Shown here: in pieces, positions 1-10,819 of the stretch | Numbering within the stretch: position 1 is the stretch's first letter | Layout: each line of letters starts with the position of its first letter | DNA from: Serratia silvae | Lineage (GTDB): Bacteria; Pseudomonadota; Gammaproteobacteria; Enterobacterales; Enterobacteriaceae | Length of the DNA stretch: 64,000 nt | NCBI RefSeq assembly: GCF_023282985.1 | Contig: NZ_JAGQDC010000012.1 | Location: 62,001-126,000, forward strand | Direction: 5' to 3' | Notes under the pieces: generated by a model | Databases searched by the model: none | The model's input: only the letters and a program-made list of their open reading frames with translations | Told to the model about the DNA's origin: nothing | Made by a program: the position numbers and the translations under genes

Positions 1-789
1 GTCGATTATATGGCAACGCAGGGGGTTGTACTTGAAGTCCGCACCACGGGCGATACAGCCGAAATCTGGCTGGCGGACGAGGCTCATCTGGAGCAGGTGC
101 AACACGAACTGCAACCGTTCCTGCTCGATCCGCTCAACCGCCGCTATCAGGCCGCCAGTTGGCAGGCAGGCAGCACCGATGCCGGTCTACAGTATCAACC
201 GTTTTCTTACCTGCAAATCATCCGCAGCAAAGCCGGCCCGCTGACGCTTACGGTGATGAGCCTGTGTATTCTGATCTACATCCTGATGCAGATGCTGGGT
301 GATGATACCGTCATGTTCTGGCTCTCCTGGCCGCAAAACAGCTCGCAATATGGCCAGCTGTGGCGCTGGGTCAGCCATGCGTTTCTGCATTTCTCGCTGC
401 TGCACATTACCTTTAACCTGATGTGGTGGTGGTATCTTGGTGGTCCGCTGGAAAAACGCCTCGGCACCGGCAAGCTGTTTGTGATCGCCGTGGTGTCGGC
501 CTTCTTCAGCGGCTGGGCGCAGTCGTTGTTCAGCGGTGCGCTGTTCGGCGGGCTTTCCGGGGTAGTTTACGCGCTGATGGGCTACGTCTGGCTAAGCGGA
601 GAACGCGCACCGGAACGCGGTTTGAACCTGCCACGGGGCTTAATGGTCTTTTCCGCGCTCTGGCTGGTGGCCGGTTATTTCGATATTTTAGGAATGTCGA
701 TCGCCAATGCGGCACACGTTGCCGGTTTAGTGATAGGGTTATTAATGGCATTCTGGGATACGCGGCATCGCGCGCACAACGAACAATAA
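1..789 (+). CDS. glpG: Rhomboid intramembrane serine protease GlpG (5' end cut by window)
   Basis: GlpG is an inner-membrane rhomboid protease that cleaves transmembrane substrates. The reading frame is open from base 1, so the true start lies upstream; compared with the 276-residue E. coli protein, roughly 15 to 20 N-terminal residues are missing. Counting from the first visible ATG at base 10, the soluble N-terminal domain covers residues 1-75 and six membrane helices follow. The catalytic serine sits in GLSG at about residue 183 and the catalytic histidine in NAAHVAGL at about residue 236; the HITFN segment supplies the oxyanion-stabilising His and Asn. The glpR gene follows 33 bases downstream on the same strand, as in the known glpEGR operon. 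Confidence 0.95.
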   Translation, partial: VDYMATQGVVLEVRTTGDTAEIWLADEAHLEQVQHELQPFLLDPLNRRYQAASWQAGSTDAGLQYQPFSYLQIIRSKAGPLTLTVMSLCILIYILMQMLGDDTVMFWLSWPQNSSQYGQLWRWVSHAFLHFSLLHITFNLMWWWYLGGPLEKRLGTGKLFVIAVVSAFFSGWAQSLFSGALFGGLSGVVYALMGYVWLSGERAPERGLNLPRGLMVFSALWLVAGYFDILGMSIANAAHVAGLVIGLLMAFWDTRHRAHNEQ

Positions 790-822
790 CAACCAGGCAC
801 ATCGGTGTATTAGGGGATTATC

Positions 823-1581
823 GTGAAGCAAACACAGCGTCATGACGCAATTATCGAGTTGGTGCGCCTACAGGGATATGTCAGTACGGAAGAGCTGGTC
901 GAGCATTTTGCCGTCAGCCCGCAAACCATTCGCCGTGATTTAAACGACCTGGCCGATCAGAACAAAATACAGCGTCACCACGGTGGGGCTGCGCTACCTT
1001 CCAGTTCGGTAAATACCGCTTATCACGATCGCAAGGTGATGTGGTCGGAAGAGAAAGCCCGCATAGCCCAGCGCGTGGCCAGCCAAATTCCTGATGGCGC
1101 CACGCTGTTTATCGATATCGGTACCACGCCGGAGGCGGTAGCCCACGCGTTGATGGGCCATAAAAATCTACGGGTCGTCACCAACAACCTGAACGTGGCC
1201 ACCCTGCTCACCGCCAAGGAGGATTTCCGTTTGATCCTGGCCGGTGGCGAAGTCCGTACCCGTGATGGCGGTATCATGGGCGAAGCCACGCTGGACTTTA
1301 TCTCCCAGTTCCGCCTTGATTTCGGCATTCTCGGCATCAGCGGCATCGATATGGATGGCTCATTGCTCGAATTCGACTATCACGAAGTGAGAACCAAACG
1401 CGCGATTATCGAAAACTCCCGCTGCGTGATGCTGGTTACCGACCACTCCAAGTTTGGCCGTAACGCGATGGTGAACCTGGGGAACATGAACCTGATTGAC
1501 TATCTGTTTACCGATCAGGCTCCGCCACCTAGCGTGATGAAGATTATCGAGCAATACGACGTGCAGTTGGAACTCTGCTGA
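823..1581 (+). CDS. glpR: Glycerol-3-phosphate regulon repressor GlpR (DeoR family)
   Basis: GlpR is the DeoR-family repressor of the glp regulon and is released by glycerol-3-phosphate. The 252-residue protein has an N-terminal helix-turn-helix (about residues 1-57, with TEELVEHFAVSPQTIRRDL) and a C-terminal sugar-phosphate-binding domain containing DIGTTPEAVA and VTDHSKFGR motifs. Translation starts at GTG 823, preceded by AGGGG at 812-816. Length and sequence match E. coli GlpR (252 residues). A GlpR-type operator lies 315 bases downstream in front of glpD, so its likely local target is the next gene. Confidence 0.95.
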   Translation: MKQTQRHDAIIELVRLQGYVSTEELVEHFAVSPQTIRRDLNDLADQNKIQRHHGGAALPSSSVNTAYHDRKVMWSEEKARIAQRVASQIPDGATLFIDIGTTPEAVAHALMGHKNLRVVTNNLNVATLLTAKEDFRLILAGGEVRTRDGGIMGEATLDFISQFRLDFGILGISGIDMDGSLLEFDYHEVRTKRAIIENSRCVMLVTDHSKFGRNAMVNLGNMNLIDYLFTDQAPPPSVMKIIEQYDVQLELC

Positions 1582-1583
1582 TC

Positions 1584-1626
1584 GCCCCTCACCCTAGCCC
1601 TCTCCCTGCGGGAGAGGGGACCTAAC
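1584..1626. repeat. REP-like palindromic element, copy A
   Basis: The element carries CCCTCACCCTAGCCC followed by the small hairpin CTCTCCC-TGC-GGGAGAG. It has the same core as copy B at 1724-1764, in inverted orientation, and copy C at 53546-53590. It lies just after the glpR stop, so it may also stabilise or end the glpR transcript. Confidence 0.75.
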
Positions 1627-1723
1627 GCGCCACAGATTAGCTCCTGCGCCCTACCTCCGCACTGGCTTAACGCCCTCGTTCTGACCAGTCAAAATGCCAC
1701 TTCCTCCAAACACAGCACCGTTG

Positions 1724-1764
1724 CAGCTCCCTCTCCCTGTGGGAGAAGGTTGGGGTGAGGGGCC
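1724..1764. repeat. REP-like palindromic element, copy B (inverted relative to copy A)
   Basis: The hairpin CCCTCTCCC-TGT-GGGAGAAGG is followed by TTGGGGTGAGGGG, the reverse complement of the left part of copy A apart from single-base changes. Two inverted copies about 100 bases apart form a BIME-like pair between glpR and glpD. Confidence 0.75.
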
Positions 1765-1824
1765 TATGCCGCAGCTTTCGCAGAACCAATACCCCTGTTA
1801 TTTGTATACCTACTATCACCAAAC

Positions 1825-1840
1825 TGTTACCTCTATCACG
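1825..1840 (+). promoter_or_regulatory. Possible CRP site upstream of glpD
   Basis: TGTTA-N6-TCACG matches 8 of 10 positions of the CRP consensus TGTGA-N6-TCACA. E. coli glpD is CRP-activated, which makes the position sensible, but the match is imperfect. Confidence 0.4.
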
Positions 1841-1896
1841 CAAGAATGTTTTTGTTTGGTTAACTCTTGGCTTGTTTGTTGGTTTCCGATTACAAT

Positions 1897-1916
1897 AATG
1901 AGCGAAAACGAACATA
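1897..1916 (+). promoter_or_regulatory. GlpR operator in front of glpD
   Basis: The 20 bases match 17 of 20 positions of the E. coli GlpR consensus WATGTTCGWTAWCGAACATW, including an intact right half ACGAACATA. It ends 34 bases before the glpD start codon, which suits repression of the glpD promoter or leader. Confidence 0.8.
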
Positions 1917-1950
1917 AAAGAGCTATTTCGAACACCTGGAGGAAGTGAAC

Positions 1951-3459
1951 GTGGAAACCAAAGACTTGATCGTTATCGGTGGCGGTATCAACGGTGCTGG
2001 CATCGCAGCCGATGCTGCCGGGCGGGGGCTATCCGTTCTGCTACTGGAAGCGCAAGACTTGGCCTGTGCTACGTCTTCCGCCAGTTCAAAACTGATCCAT
2101 GGTGGCTTACGCTACCTGGAACACTACGAATTCCGTCTGGTCAGCGAAGCGCTGGCCGAACGCGAAGTGCTGCTGAAACTGGCACCGCACATCGCCTTCC
2201 CCATGCGTTTCCGCCTGCCGCATCAGCCCCATCTGCGCCCGGCCTGGATGATCCGCATTGGCTTGTTCCTGTACGATCATTTGGGTAAACGCACCAGCCT
2301 GCCAGGCAGTAAAGGTTTGCGCTTTGGACCAGAGTCCGTCCTGAAGCCGGAATTAAAGCGCGGTTTCGAATATTCTGACTGCTGGGTAGACGATGCGCGC
2401 CTGGTCGTGCTTAACGCCCAAGCCGTAACTGAACGCGGTGGCGAAGTTCGCACCCGCACCAAAGTGACCCGCGCCTGGCGTGAAAATGGCCTGTGGATGG
2501 TAGAAGCCACCGATGTCGACAGCGGAAAAACCTTCACCTGGCGCGCCAAAGGCCTGGTGAACGCTACCGGCCCATGGGTAAAACACTTCTTCGACGATGG
2601 CCTGAAGCTCAAGTCTCCTTACGGTATCCGCCTGATCAAAGGCAGCCATATCGTGGTACCTAGGGCACACAATCAGCCCCAGTCTTATATCTTGCAGAAC
2701 GAAGATCACCGTATCGTGTTTGTCATCCCGTGGTTGGATGAGTTCTCCATCATCGGCACCACCGACGTGGAATACCATGGCGATCCGAAAGACGTGAAGA
2801 TCGACGATAACGAAATCGACTATCTGTTGAAGGTGTATAACGACCACTTCAAAAAACAGCTGGGCCGTGATGATATCGTCTGGACCTACTCCGGCGTGCG
2901 CCCGCTGTGTGATGATGAATCTGACTCACCGCAAGCCGTGACCCGCGACTATACGCTGGATGTGCATGACGAGCAGGGCAAAGCCCCGCTGCTTTCCGTG
3001 TTCGGAGGCAAACTCACCACCTACCGCAAGCTGGCCGAACATGCGATGGAAAAGTTGGCTCACTACTATCCTGGCTGTGGCCCGGCGTGGACCAAAAACG
3101 GTTCCCTACCAGGGGGCAACATTGACGGTGATCGCGACAGCTATGCCGCTAAACTACGCCGTCAGCACGGTTGGATGACGGAGTCCCTGGCTCGTCGTTA
3201 CGCCCGCACCTACGGCAGCCACAGCGAAATGATCCTGGCCAATGCCAATAGCCTGAACGATTTGGGGGAAGACTTCGGCCATGACCTGTACGAAGCTGAA
3301 CTGCGTTATCTGGTAGAGAAAGAGTGGGTTGTCGAGCTGGATGATGCCCTGTGGCGTCGTACCAAACTGGGGATGTGGCTCAGCGAAGAGCAGCAGGCAC
3401 GGGTGAAAACCTGGCTGGCAGAAAATGCCAAACCAAAAGCGTTGTCATTAGCGTCTTGA
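1951..3459 (+). CDS. glpD: Aerobic glycerol-3-phosphate dehydrogenase GlpD
   Basis: GlpD is the FAD-dependent, membrane-associated enzyme that oxidises sn-glycerol-3-phosphate to dihydroxyacetone phosphate and passes electrons to the quinone pool. The protein starts METKDLIVIGGGINGAG with the Rossmann dinucleotide-binding motif and is nearly colinear with the 501-residue E. coli enzyme. An in-frame GTG at 1945 exists, but the Shine-Dalgarno GGAGGA at 1937-1942 is only 2 bases from it and 8 bases from GTG 1951, and E. coli also begins METKD, so 1951 is chosen. Unlike E. coli, where glpD is divergent from glpEGR, here it follows glpR on the same strand. Confidence 0.96.
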   Translation: METKDLIVIGGGINGAGIAADAAGRGLSVLLLEAQDLACATSSASSKLIHGGLRYLEHYEFRLVSEALAEREVLLKLAPHIAFPMRFRLPHQPHLRPAWMIRIGLFLYDHLGKRTSLPGSKGLRFGPESVLKPELKRGFEYSDCWVDDARLVVLNAQAVTERGGEVRTRTKVTRAWRENGLWMVEATDVDSGKTFTWRAKGLVNATGPWVKHFFDDGLKLKSPYGIRLIKGSHIVVPRAHNQPQSYILQNEDHRIVFVIPWLDEFSIIGTTDVEYHGDPKDVKIDDNEIDYLLKVYNDHFKKQLGRDDIVWTYSGVRPLCDDESDSPQAVTRDYTLDVHDEQGKAPLLSVFGGKLTTYRKLAEHAMEKLAHYYPGCGPAWTKNGSLPGGNIDGDRDSYAAKLRRQHGWMTESLARRYARTYGSHSEMILANANSLNDLGEDFGHDLYEAELRYLVEKEWVVELDDALWRRTKLGMWLSEEQQARVKTWLAENAKPKALSLAS

Positions 3460-3476
3460 TTGAGGTGTGAGTAGAC

Positions 3477-3500
3477 GGGCGCAGTATGCAGCGCCCCTAC
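3477..3500. repeat. GC-rich palindromic repeat (GGGCGC...GCGCCCCTAC type)
   Basis: GGGCGC-AGTATGCA-GCGCCC followed by CTAC. A related GCATGCTGCGCCCCTAC segment lies at 37535-37557, and the same type of core appears at 28402-28424 and, as a terminator stem, at 15351-15375. This looks like a dispersed intergenic repeat family. Confidence 0.5.
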
Positions 3501-3527
3501 GGCATACGGGACGCAACAAGTTAAATT

Positions 3528-3551
3528 CAAGGGCCGGTGATCCGGCCCTTG
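3528..3551. terminator. Bidirectional hairpin between glpD and glgP
   Basis: A perfect 10-bp stem CAAGGGCCGG / CCGGCCCTTG has the loop TGAT. It sits between the convergent glpD and glgP stop codons and ends 4 bases before the glgP stop codon. The T-rich tails are weak on both strands. Confidence 0.75.
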
Positions 3552-3555
3552 GCAA

Positions 3556-6003
3556 TTACAGCTTTATCGGTTTGATATTCCAAATCTCATCCGCGTACTC
3601 CTGAATCGTCCGGTCGGAAGAGAAATAGCCCATATTGGCGATATTGAGTATCGCACGCTTGGTCCAGTCGTCCTGATTGAGATATACCTCATCCACCTTA
3701 TCCTGCGTATCCACATAGCTACGATAGTCGGCCAACAGTTGATAGTGGTCGCCGAGATTGACCAGTGAATCGAACAGGCTGCTGTAACGCTTAGGCTCTT
3801 CGGGGCTGAACACACCGGTAGCGATCTGCGTCAGCGCCAGATGCAGCTCTTCATCCTGCTCGTAATACTGACGTGGGTTATACCCATCGCGGCGCAACGC
3901 TTCCACCTGATCGGCGGTATTGCCAAAGATAAAGATATTATCTTCACCCACGTGTTCCAGCATTTCGACGTTGGCCCCGTCCAGCGTACCTATGGTCAAG
4001 GCACCGTTGAGAGCAAACTTCATATTACTGGTGCCCGACGCCTCGGTCCCCGCCAGCGAGATCTGCTCGGAGAGATCGGCAGCCGGAATGATCATCTGGG
4101 CCAAGCTCACCCCGTAGTTAGGGATAAACACCACCTTCAAATCATCATGCACTCGCGGATCGTTGTTGATCACCTTCGCCACGTCGTTGATCAAGTGGAT
4201 GATCTGTTTAGCAGCATAGTAGGCCGAAGCGGCTTTACCCCCGAAGATCACCACGCGCGGCACGCGTTTAGCATCGGGATCTTGCAACAGACGGTTATAA
4301 CGCGTGATCACATGCAATACGTTCAGCAGTTGCCGCTTATATTCGTGGATCCGCTTGATCTGTACGTCGAACAGCGCGTCGGGATCCACCACCACGTTGA
4401 GCTTTTTCGCGATATACGCCGCCAGCCGCTCTTTGTTCTGCCGTTTGGCAGCCTGCACGGCCTGCAAGAAGCTCGGGTAATCCGCGTTCGCTTTGATTTC
4501 ACCGAGCTGGCTGAGATCGGTACGCCAGTTATGACCGATGCTGTCATCCAGCACTTTGGATAGTGGCCGGTTAGCCAACCCCAGCCAGCGGCGCGGCGTT
4601 ACCCCGTTGGTTTTATTGCAGAAGCGATCGGGGAATACGCGGGCAAAATCAGCAAACAGGGACTGTACCATCAGTTCGGAGTGCAGTGCCGAGACGCCAT
4701 TCACCTTATGGCTGGCGACCACTGCCAGCCACGCCATCCGCACCCTGCGCCCGTTGGTTTCATCAATGATGGAGACCCGTGCCAGCAATTGATTATCGCC
4801 CGGCACCACTTGCTGTACCTGCTTGAGGAAATGATCGTTGATTTCGAAAATCAGCTGCAGGTGGCGCGGCAGGATCTTGCCCAGCATATCGACCGGCCAG
4901 GTTTCCAGCGCTTCGCTCATCAAGGTGTGGTTGGTATAGGAGAACACCTTTTCCACCACAGTCCAGGCATCCAGCCAGCTGAAATTGTGCTCATCAATCA
5001 GCAGATGCATCAGCTCAGGGATCGACAACACCGGGTGGGTATCGTTGAGGTGAATGGCAATCTTGTCGGCCAGATTGTCGAAGGTTTTGTGCATCGTCCA
5101 ATGGCGGTTGAGGATGTCCTGGGTGGTGGCTGAAACCAGGAAATACTCCTGCCGCAGGCGCAGTTCACGCCCGGAATAGGTGGAGTCATCGGGATAGAGC
5201 ACGCGCGAGACATTCTCGGAGTGGTTTTTATCTTCCACCGCGGCAAAATAATCCCCCTGGTTGAATTTACCCAGGTTGATTTCATTACTGGCCTGAGCGC
5301 TCCACAAACGCAGCGTGTTGGTAGCATCGGTATCAAAGCCCGGGATCACCTGATCGTAGGCAATGGCGATAATCTCTTCGGTTTCCACCCAGCGGGCCTT
5401 CGCCCCTTCCTGCTGAACACGGCCGCCAAAGCGCACTTTATAGCGGGTATTGTGGCGCGGGAATTCCCACGGGTTGCCGTATTCCAGCCAATAATCCGGC
5501 GACTCCATCTGTTGGCCATCGACGATGTTCTGCTTGAACATGCCATATTCGTAGCGGATACCGTAGCCCCGGCCAGGCAGCGCCAGCGTGGCCAACGAAT
5601 CCAGGAAGCAGGCAGCCAACCGCCCCAGGCCGCCATTGCCCAGGCCAGGATCGTTCTCTTCCTCAAGCAGTTCACTCAGGTTAAGACCCATCTCATCGAG
5701 TGCGTCCTCAATATCCTGGTAAATTCCCATCGATAACAGCGCATTCGACAGCGTACGACCAAGCAGAAACTCCATCGACAGGTAATACACCTGCCGAACA
5801 TCTTGCGAAAGCTGGGCGCGATTAGATCGCAACCAACGTTCCACCATCCTGTCGCGCACCGCAAACAGCACAGCGTTAAGCCAGTCGTGCTGGGTGGCAA
5901 TAGCCGGATCCTTACCGACAATAAACATCAGTTTATAGGCGATGGAATGTTTCAGCGCTTCAACACTGACCGTGGGTGAGGTGTAACTAAACGGTGAAGT
6001 CAT
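3556..6003 (-). CDS. glgP: Glycogen phosphorylase GlgP
   Basis: GlgP is the PLP-dependent phosphorylase that releases glucose-1-phosphate from the non-reducing ends of glycogen. The protein has 815 residues, the same length as E. coli GlgP, and is colinear with it throughout. The PLP-binding lysine lies in [14 protein letters not shown] at about residue 660; the N-terminal [16 protein letters not shown] block is typical of the family. It is the last gene of the minus-strand glgB-X-C-A-P operon, 24 bases after glgA, and ends at a hairpin shared with glpD. Confidence 0.97.
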   Translation of the reverse strand: MTSPFSYTSPTVSVEALKHSIAYKLMFIVGKDPAIATQHDWLNAVLFAVRDRMVERWLRSNRAQLSQDVRQVYYLSMEFLLGRTLSNALLSMGIYQDIEDALDEMGLNLSELLEEENDPGLGNGGLGRLAACFLDSLATLALPGRGYGIRYEYGMFKQNIVDGQQMESPDYWLEYGNPWEFPRHNTRYKVRFGGRVQQEGAKARWVETEEIIAIAYDQVIPGFDTDATNTLRLWSAQASNEINLGKFNQGDYFAAVEDKNHSENVSRVLYPDDSTYSGRELRLRQEYFLVSATTQDILNRHWTMHKTFDNLADKIAIHLNDTHPVLSIPELMHLLIDEHNFSWLDAWTVVEKVFSYTNHTLMSEALETWPVDMLGKILPRHLQLIFEINDHFLKQVQQVVPGDNQLLARVSIIDETNGRRVRMAWLAVVASHKVNGVSALHSELMVQSLFADFARVFPDRFCNKTNGVTPRRWLGLANRPLSKVLDDSIGHNWRTDLSQLGEIKANADYPSFLQAVQAAKRQNKERLAAYIAKKLNVVVDPDALFDVQIKRIHEYKRQLLNVLHVITRYNRLLQDPDAKRVPRVVIFGGKAASAYYAAKQIIHLINDVAKVINNDPRVHDDLKVVFIPNYGVSLAQMIIPAADLSEQISLAGTEASGTSNMKFALNGALTIGTLDGANVEMLEHVGEDNIFIFGNTADQVEALRRDGYNPRQYYEQDEELHLALTQIATGVFSPEEPKRYSSLFDSLVNLGDHYQLLADYRSYVDTQDKVDEVYLNQDDWTKRAILNIANMGYFSSDRTIQEYADEIWNIKPIKL

Positions 6004-6027
6004 AGTAATTCAATCCCAAGTACGTGA

Positions 6028-7461
6028 TTACGACAAGCGTTGATAGAGCGACAAATATTCCTTTGCCGCGACTTGCCAGCCAAAATCCAGACTCATGGCG
6101 TGGCGTTGTACGTGCTGCCAATGTCTCGGCCTGCTCCACAGCACCAGAGCACGCCGAATGGCATTGCCAAGGGCAACAGCATCACAATCATCAAACACAA
6201 ACCCGCTGGCAGTGCCGTCGGCCAGGTTCTCCAGCGCACAGTCCACCACCGTATCTGCCAACCCACCGGTGCGGCGCACCAGCGGCAACGTGCCATATTT
6301 CAGGCCATAAAGCTGTGTTAACCCGCAAGGCTCAAAGCGGCTGGGCACCAGGATCACGTCCGCACCGCCGATAATGCGGTGGGAAAAAGCATCGTGGTAG
6401 CCAATCTGCACGCCGACCTGTTCTGGATAATCGGCCGCAGCTGCCAGGAAAGCCTGCTGCAATACCGCGTCACCCGCCCCCAACACCACCAATTGCCCCC
6501 CTTGATCCAACAAGGCTGGCAGGGCTTCCAGCACCAAATCCAACCCTTTCTGGTTGGTCAAACGGCTGACCACCGCAAACAGTGGCAACGATTCATCCAC
6601 CTGCAGCCCCATGGCTTTTTGCAGATGAACCTTGTTCTTGGCCTTGTTTTTCAGGCTGTCGGCGTCATAGCGTGCCGCCAGGCGCGCATCGTGTGACGGG
6701 TCCCAAATCTTGTCATCAACACCGTTGAGAATGCCGCTCAATCTCCCCTGCCGCTGCCGCTCCTGGAGCAACCCTTCCATCCCGTAACCAAACTCCGGCT
6801 GGGTGATTTCACGCGCATAGGTCGGGCTGACGGCGGTGATATGGTCGGCGTAGTACAGACCAGCCTTCAGGAAAGACATCTGACCATAAAACTCCAGGCC
6901 ATAAATATTCAAGAATGACGATGGCAACCACAGCTCCGCCATATGGTGGGCGGAGAATAGCCCCTGATAGGCCAGATTGTGTACGGTGAAGATTGAACGT
7001 GCCGGGTGGCCATTAGCCGCCAGATAGGCGCAGGCCAAGCCAGCATGCCAATCGTGAGCATGGACCAGTTTTGGCCGCCAGTAATGATCCAACCCCTTCG
7101 CCAACTCGCAGGCGATCCAGCCCAGCAAGGCAAAACGGCGGTGGTTGTCCGGGTAGGCGTACATCGACTGATCGTGGTACGGGCTGCCCGGCCGGTCATA
7201 CAGCCAAGGGGCATCGATCAGGTAAACGCCCACGCCATGATAGGTGCCATAACGCAGGCCTACGCGCCCGGCAAAAGAGTCGATCTCGGCAACCAGTACC
7301 GTGTCCGGGATACCGTTGCGCACGTCAGGAAAAGCCGGTAATAGCACCCGAGCATCAGCTCCTGCGGCAATCTGCGCCGTCGGTAATGCGCCAACCACGT
7401 CTGCAAGCCCGCCGGTTTTAAGCAGCGGGAACATCTCGGAACATACGTGTAAAACCTGCAT
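6028..7461 (-). CDS. glgA: Glycogen synthase GlgA (ADP-glucose dependent)
   Basis: GlgA transfers glucose from ADP-glucose to the growing alpha-1,4-glucan. The GT5 signature KTGGLADV sits at residues 15-22, with the C-terminal GT-B part around [13 protein letters not shown]. An in-frame GTG at 7465 overlaps the Shine-Dalgarno AGGAG, so the start is placed at ATG 7461, giving [11 protein letters not shown] and 477 residues, as in E. coli. It lies between glgC (82 bases) and glgP (24 bases) in one operon. Confidence 0.96.
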   Translation of the reverse strand: MQVLHVCSEMFPLLKTGGLADVVGALPTAQIAAGADARVLLPAFPDVRNGIPDTVLVAEIDSFAGRVGLRYGTYHGVGVYLIDAPWLYDRPGSPYHDQSMYAYPDNHRRFALLGWIACELAKGLDHYWRPKLVHAHDWHAGLACAYLAANGHPARSIFTVHNLAYQGLFSAHHMAELWLPSSFLNIYGLEFYGQMSFLKAGLYYADHITAVSPTYAREITQPEFGYGMEGLLQERQRQGRLSGILNGVDDKIWDPSHDARLAARYDADSLKNKAKNKVHLQKAMGLQVDESLPLFAVVSRLTNQKGLDLVLEALPALLDQGGQLVVLGAGDAVLQQAFLAAAADYPEQVGVQIGYHDAFSHRIIGGADVILVPSRFEPCGLTQLYGLKYGTLPLVRRTGGLADTVVDCALENLADGTASGFVFDDCDAVALGNAIRRALVLWSRPRHWQHVQRHAMSLDFGWQVAAKEYLSLYQRLS

Positions 7462-7543
7462 TATCACTCCTGAAATTCGGTAAAAACGTCTTTACGGAGA
7501 TAAGGGGCGTGGCGTGCCGCGCCCAAGGTTCTGGCCGGAATGA

Positions 7544-8821
7544 CTACAGTTTTGCCAACATTTCGCGCGTCACCAGCACGATCCCCTCTTCCGAGCGGTA
7601 AAAACGCTTGCTGTCTTCCTCGGCGTTTTCACCAATCACCATGCCTTCTGGAATATGGCAGGCGCGATCGATAATGCAGCGGCGCAGGCGGCAGGAGCGG
7701 CCAACGTTTACGTCGGGCAGTAATACAGAAGAGTCGATTGTGCAGAAGGAGTTCACCCGCACCTTAGAGAACAGCACCGAATGCACCACCACCGAACCGG
7801 AGACAATGCACCCGCCAGCCACCAGCGAGTTCATGGTCATGCCGTGGCTGCCGGAACGGTCTTGCACAAATTTGGCCGGCGGCAACGGCTCCATATAGGT
7901 GCGGATCGGCCAGGAACGGTCGTACATATCTAGCTCAGGCGTCACCGAAGCCAGATCGAGGTTAGCCCGCCAGTAGGCTTCCAAAGTCCCGACATCACGC
8001 CAATACGGTGGTAGATCCGGACCACATCCCACGCAGGAAATAGTAAACGGATGCGCCCAGGCAGCACCTTGCGCGGTAATTTTGGGGATCAGATCCTTGC
8101 CGAAATCGTGGGAGGAACCTGGGATCGACATATCTTCTTCCAGCAGTTGGTAGAGGTAGCTGGCGTTGAAGATATAGATACCCATGCTGGCCAGTGACAT
8201 ATCCGGGTTACCTGGCATGGCTGGCGGATCGGCCGGTTTCTCCAGGAACTCGAGGATCAGATCATTGTCGTCCACCTTCATCACGCCAAACTCGCTGGCT
8301 TCCTTGCGCGGTACGGGAATACAGGCAACCGTGCACTGCGCCCCTTTCTCGACGTGGTCGATCAGCATGCGCGAGTAGTCCATTTTATAAATATGATCGC
8401 CCGCCAAGATCACCACGTATTCCGCCTCATAGCGGCGAATGATGTCCAGGTTCTGGTAGACCGCATCCGCGGTACCTTTGTACCAGTGTTCGGTGCTGAG
8501 ACGCTGTTGGGCTGGCAGCAGATCGACAAACTCGTTCATCTCTTCATTGAGGAACGACCAGCCACGCTGAATATGCTGCACCAGCGTATGGGAATGATAC
8601 TGAGTGATCACCCCCATGCGACGGATCCCTGAGTTCAGGCAATTGGACATGGCAAAATCGATGATGCGGTACTTGCCACCAAAGTGGACGGCTGGCTTGG
8701 CGCGGGTAGAGGTTAAATCTTTCAAACGCGAGCCACGGCCGCCTGCCAATATCAGGGCGACGGATTTGTTCGGCAGCTGGCGTGCCAGCATCAGGGGGTC
8801 TTTACTGTCGTGCTTAACCAT
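7544..8821 (-). CDS. glgC: Glucose-1-phosphate adenylyltransferase GlgC
   Basis: GlgC makes ADP-glucose from ATP and glucose-1-phosphate, the committed and allosterically regulated step of glycogen synthesis. The N-terminal nucleotidyltransferase motif [12 protein letters not shown] is at residues 26-37. [15 protein letters not shown] follows, and the C-terminal half has the left-handed beta-helix repeats. The length of 425 residues is close to the 431 of E. coli. ATG 8821 is preceded by AAGGAG with 6-base spacing. The gene follows glgX after 12 bases. Confidence 0.96.
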   Translation of the reverse strand: MVKHDSKDPLMLARQLPNKSVALILAGGRGSRLKDLTSTRAKPAVHFGGKYRIIDFAMSNCLNSGIRRMGVITQYHSHTLVQHIQRGWSFLNEEMNEFVDLLPAQQRLSTEHWYKGTADAVYQNLDIIRRYEAEYVVILAGDHIYKMDYSRMLIDHVEKGAQCTVACIPVPRKEASEFGVMKVDDNDLILEFLEKPADPPAMPGNPDMSLASMGIYIFNASYLYQLLEEDMSIPGSSHDFGKDLIPKITAQGAAWAHPFTISCVGCGPDLPPYWRDVGTLEAYWRANLDLASVTPELDMYDRSWPIRTYMEPLPPAKFVQDRSGSHGMTMNSLVAGGCIVSGSVVVHSVLFSKVRVNSFCTIDSSVLLPDVNVGRSCRLRRCIIDRACHIPEGMVIGENAEEDSKRFYRSEEGIVLVTREMLAKL

Positions 8822-8833
8822 AACTGACTCCTT

Positions 8834-10819
8834 TTAATTTTTCTCTACCAGCACGCAAAGCGAATGCGCAGCCTGGCACCAGGCGGGTAGAACCGCCCGC
8901 GAATCTTCCTGAGTAAAGGGGGCGACAACCTGCCAATCACCCTCAGGTAACGTCATATCAACGGCTTGCTGGGTAGCGTTGATCACCATCAGCCAGCGTT
9001 GCGACAGGCGGATCTGCAAGCAGCGATCGCCCTGTTCCCACTGTTGCGCACTGAGCGGCTGCCCCTGCGCGTTCAACCACTGCACGCTGCCGTCTCCCTC
9101 CTGCCACCAGCGGTCTGCCTGCAAAGCAGGAATTTGCTGGCGCAGGCGGATCAGCGCGGCGGTGTATGCGGTCAGTGACTCATCCGCATTGGCCCAGTCG
9201 AGCCAGGTGGTTTCGTTATCCTGACAGTAAGCATTGTTGTTGCCTTGCTGGCTATTGCCATGCTCATCACCGGCCAGCAACATCGGTGTCCCCTGTGCCA
9301 GGAGCAGCGTGGCAAGCAGTGCCCGCTGGCTGGCCTGGCGGCGTTGCAAAACGGTTTCGTCGGCAATCAGGCCTTCAACCCCGTGGTTACAGCTAAAGTT
9401 TTGGTCACTGCCATCACGGTTTCCCTCTCCGTTCGGCTGGTTATGCTTCTCCTCGAAACTCACCACGTCCTGCAAGGTAAAGCCGTCGTGGGCCGTCAGC
9501 ATATTGATGCTGACGTAGGGTGCGCGCCCACGTTGGTTGAATACCTCGCTGGAGGCAGCAAAACGCTGGGCAAACTGACCCAGTGACCGATCGCCCCACA
9601 GCCAGAAACGGCGGATATCGTCACGGAAATGGTCATTCCACTCAGCAAAACGGCCTGGAAATGCGCCAACCTGATAGCCCTCCGGGCCAATGTCCCAAGG
9701 CTCAGCGATCAGTTTGCAGCGCCCTAGCGTATCGTCCGCCAGCATCGCCTGAAACAGCGGTGCATCACGGTCAAACGCTGGTGTGCGGCCTAACACGGTG
9801 CCAAGGTCGAAGCGGAAACCGTCGACATGGCACTCCCGTACCCAAAAGCGCAGGCAATCCATCACCCACGCCACGCCTGCTGGCTGATCCAACCGCAGCG
9901 TATTGCCACAGCCGGTGAGGTTATCGTAATCACCATCAGGGGTTAGCCAGTAGTAGCTGACGTTGTCGATACCGCGCAGCGACAGCGTGGGCCCATCCAC
10001 ATCCAGTTCGGCACTGTGGTTGAACACCACGTCCAGGATCACTTCGATCCCCGCCCGGTGCAGCGCTTTCACCGCATCGCGAAATTCTCGTAGCGGCGTT
10101 GTCCCGGTGCTCAAACTGCTGTAGCGGTTGTCTGGCGCGAAGGGAGCCAGCACGTTGTATCCCCAATAATTAATCAATCCCAGGCGCTGCAGACGCGGTT
10201 CCGTGGTGTGCTGCTGCACTGGCAAAAGCTCCAGCGCCGTGATCCCCAACCGCTTGAAGTAGGCAATCATTGCCGGGTGGCCCAGAGCGGCAAAGCTGCC
10301 ACGCAATAGGGCCGGGATCTCCGGGTGCGTTAGCGTCAGCCCCCGGACGTGGGCTTCGTAGATCACCGTTTTGCCCCAAGAGGTGGCAGGCGGGCTATCG
10401 TCCTGCCAGTCGTAGCTTTCGTCGATCACTACGCATTTGGGCATTAATGGGGCGCTGTCCTGCTGGTCTGGTTGATCGTACCCCCCATGCAAATGCACAT
10501 GGTCGGCAACCGGCCCTTCTACCGCCCGCGCTGCCGGATCGAGCAGCAGCTTGTTGGCGTTAAACCGCAGCCCAAGATGCGGCTCAAATGGGCCATGCAC
10601 CCGAAAACCATAACGTTGCCCCGGCTCGCCTCCCGGCAGATAACCGTGCCAGATATCACCGCTGCGGGCAGGCAGTGGCAGACGTGTTTCACGATATTGC
10701 GCATCGAACAGGCACAGCTCAACCTGCGTGGCATGTGCAGAAAACAGAGTAAAATTGATGCCATTACCGTCGTAATAGGCCCCTAAGGGCGCGGCGAGAC
10801 CCGGCGTCAGTTCAGCCAT
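8834..10819 (-). CDS. glgX: Glycogen debranching enzyme GlgX
   Basis: GlgX is a GH13 isoamylase-type enzyme that hydrolyses alpha-1,6 branches of phosphorylase-trimmed glycogen. An N-terminal CBM48-like domain (about residues 1-130) is followed by the GH13 barrel with the catalytic aspartate in DGFRFDLG and acid/base glutamate in IAEPWDIGP. The frame is open from TTG 10822, but ATG 10819 overlaps the glgB stop as TGATG, indicating translational coupling and a 661-residue product (E. coli 657). Confidence 0.95.
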   Translation of the reverse strand: MAELTPGLAAPLGAYYDGNGINFTLFSAHATQVELCLFDAQYRETRLPLPARSGDIWHGYLPGGEPGQRYGFRVHGPFEPHLGLRFNANKLLLDPAARAVEGPVADHVHLHGGYDQPDQQDSAPLMPKCVVIDESYDWQDDSPPATSWGKTVIYEAHVRGLTLTHPEIPALLRGSFAALGHPAMIAYFKRLGITALELLPVQQHTTEPRLQRLGLINYWGYNVLAPFAPDNRYSSLSTGTTPLREFRDAVKALHRAGIEVILDVVFNHSAELDVDGPTLSLRGIDNVSYYWLTPDGDYDNLTGCGNTLRLDQPAGVAWVMDCLRFWVRECHVDGFRFDLGTVLGRTPAFDRDAPLFQAMLADDTLGRCKLIAEPWDIGPEGYQVGAFPGRFAEWNDHFRDDIRRFWLWGDRSLGQFAQRFAASSEVFNQRGRAPYVSINMLTAHDGFTLQDVVSFEEKHNQPNGEGNRDGSDQNFSCNHGVEGLIADETVLQRRQASQRALLATLLLAQGTPMLLAGDEHGNSQQGNNNAYCQDNETTWLDWANADESLTAYTAALIRLRQQIPALQADRWWQEGDGSVQWLNAQGQPLSAQQWEQGDRCLQIRLSQRWLMVINATQQAVDMTLPEGDWQVVAPFTQEDSRAVLPAWCQAAHSLCVLVEKN

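Noticed and set aside
1694-1948. 84-codon frame between glpR and glpD
   Set aside because: It runs through a REP-like element, the possible CRP site and the GlpR operator, so the region is regulatory.
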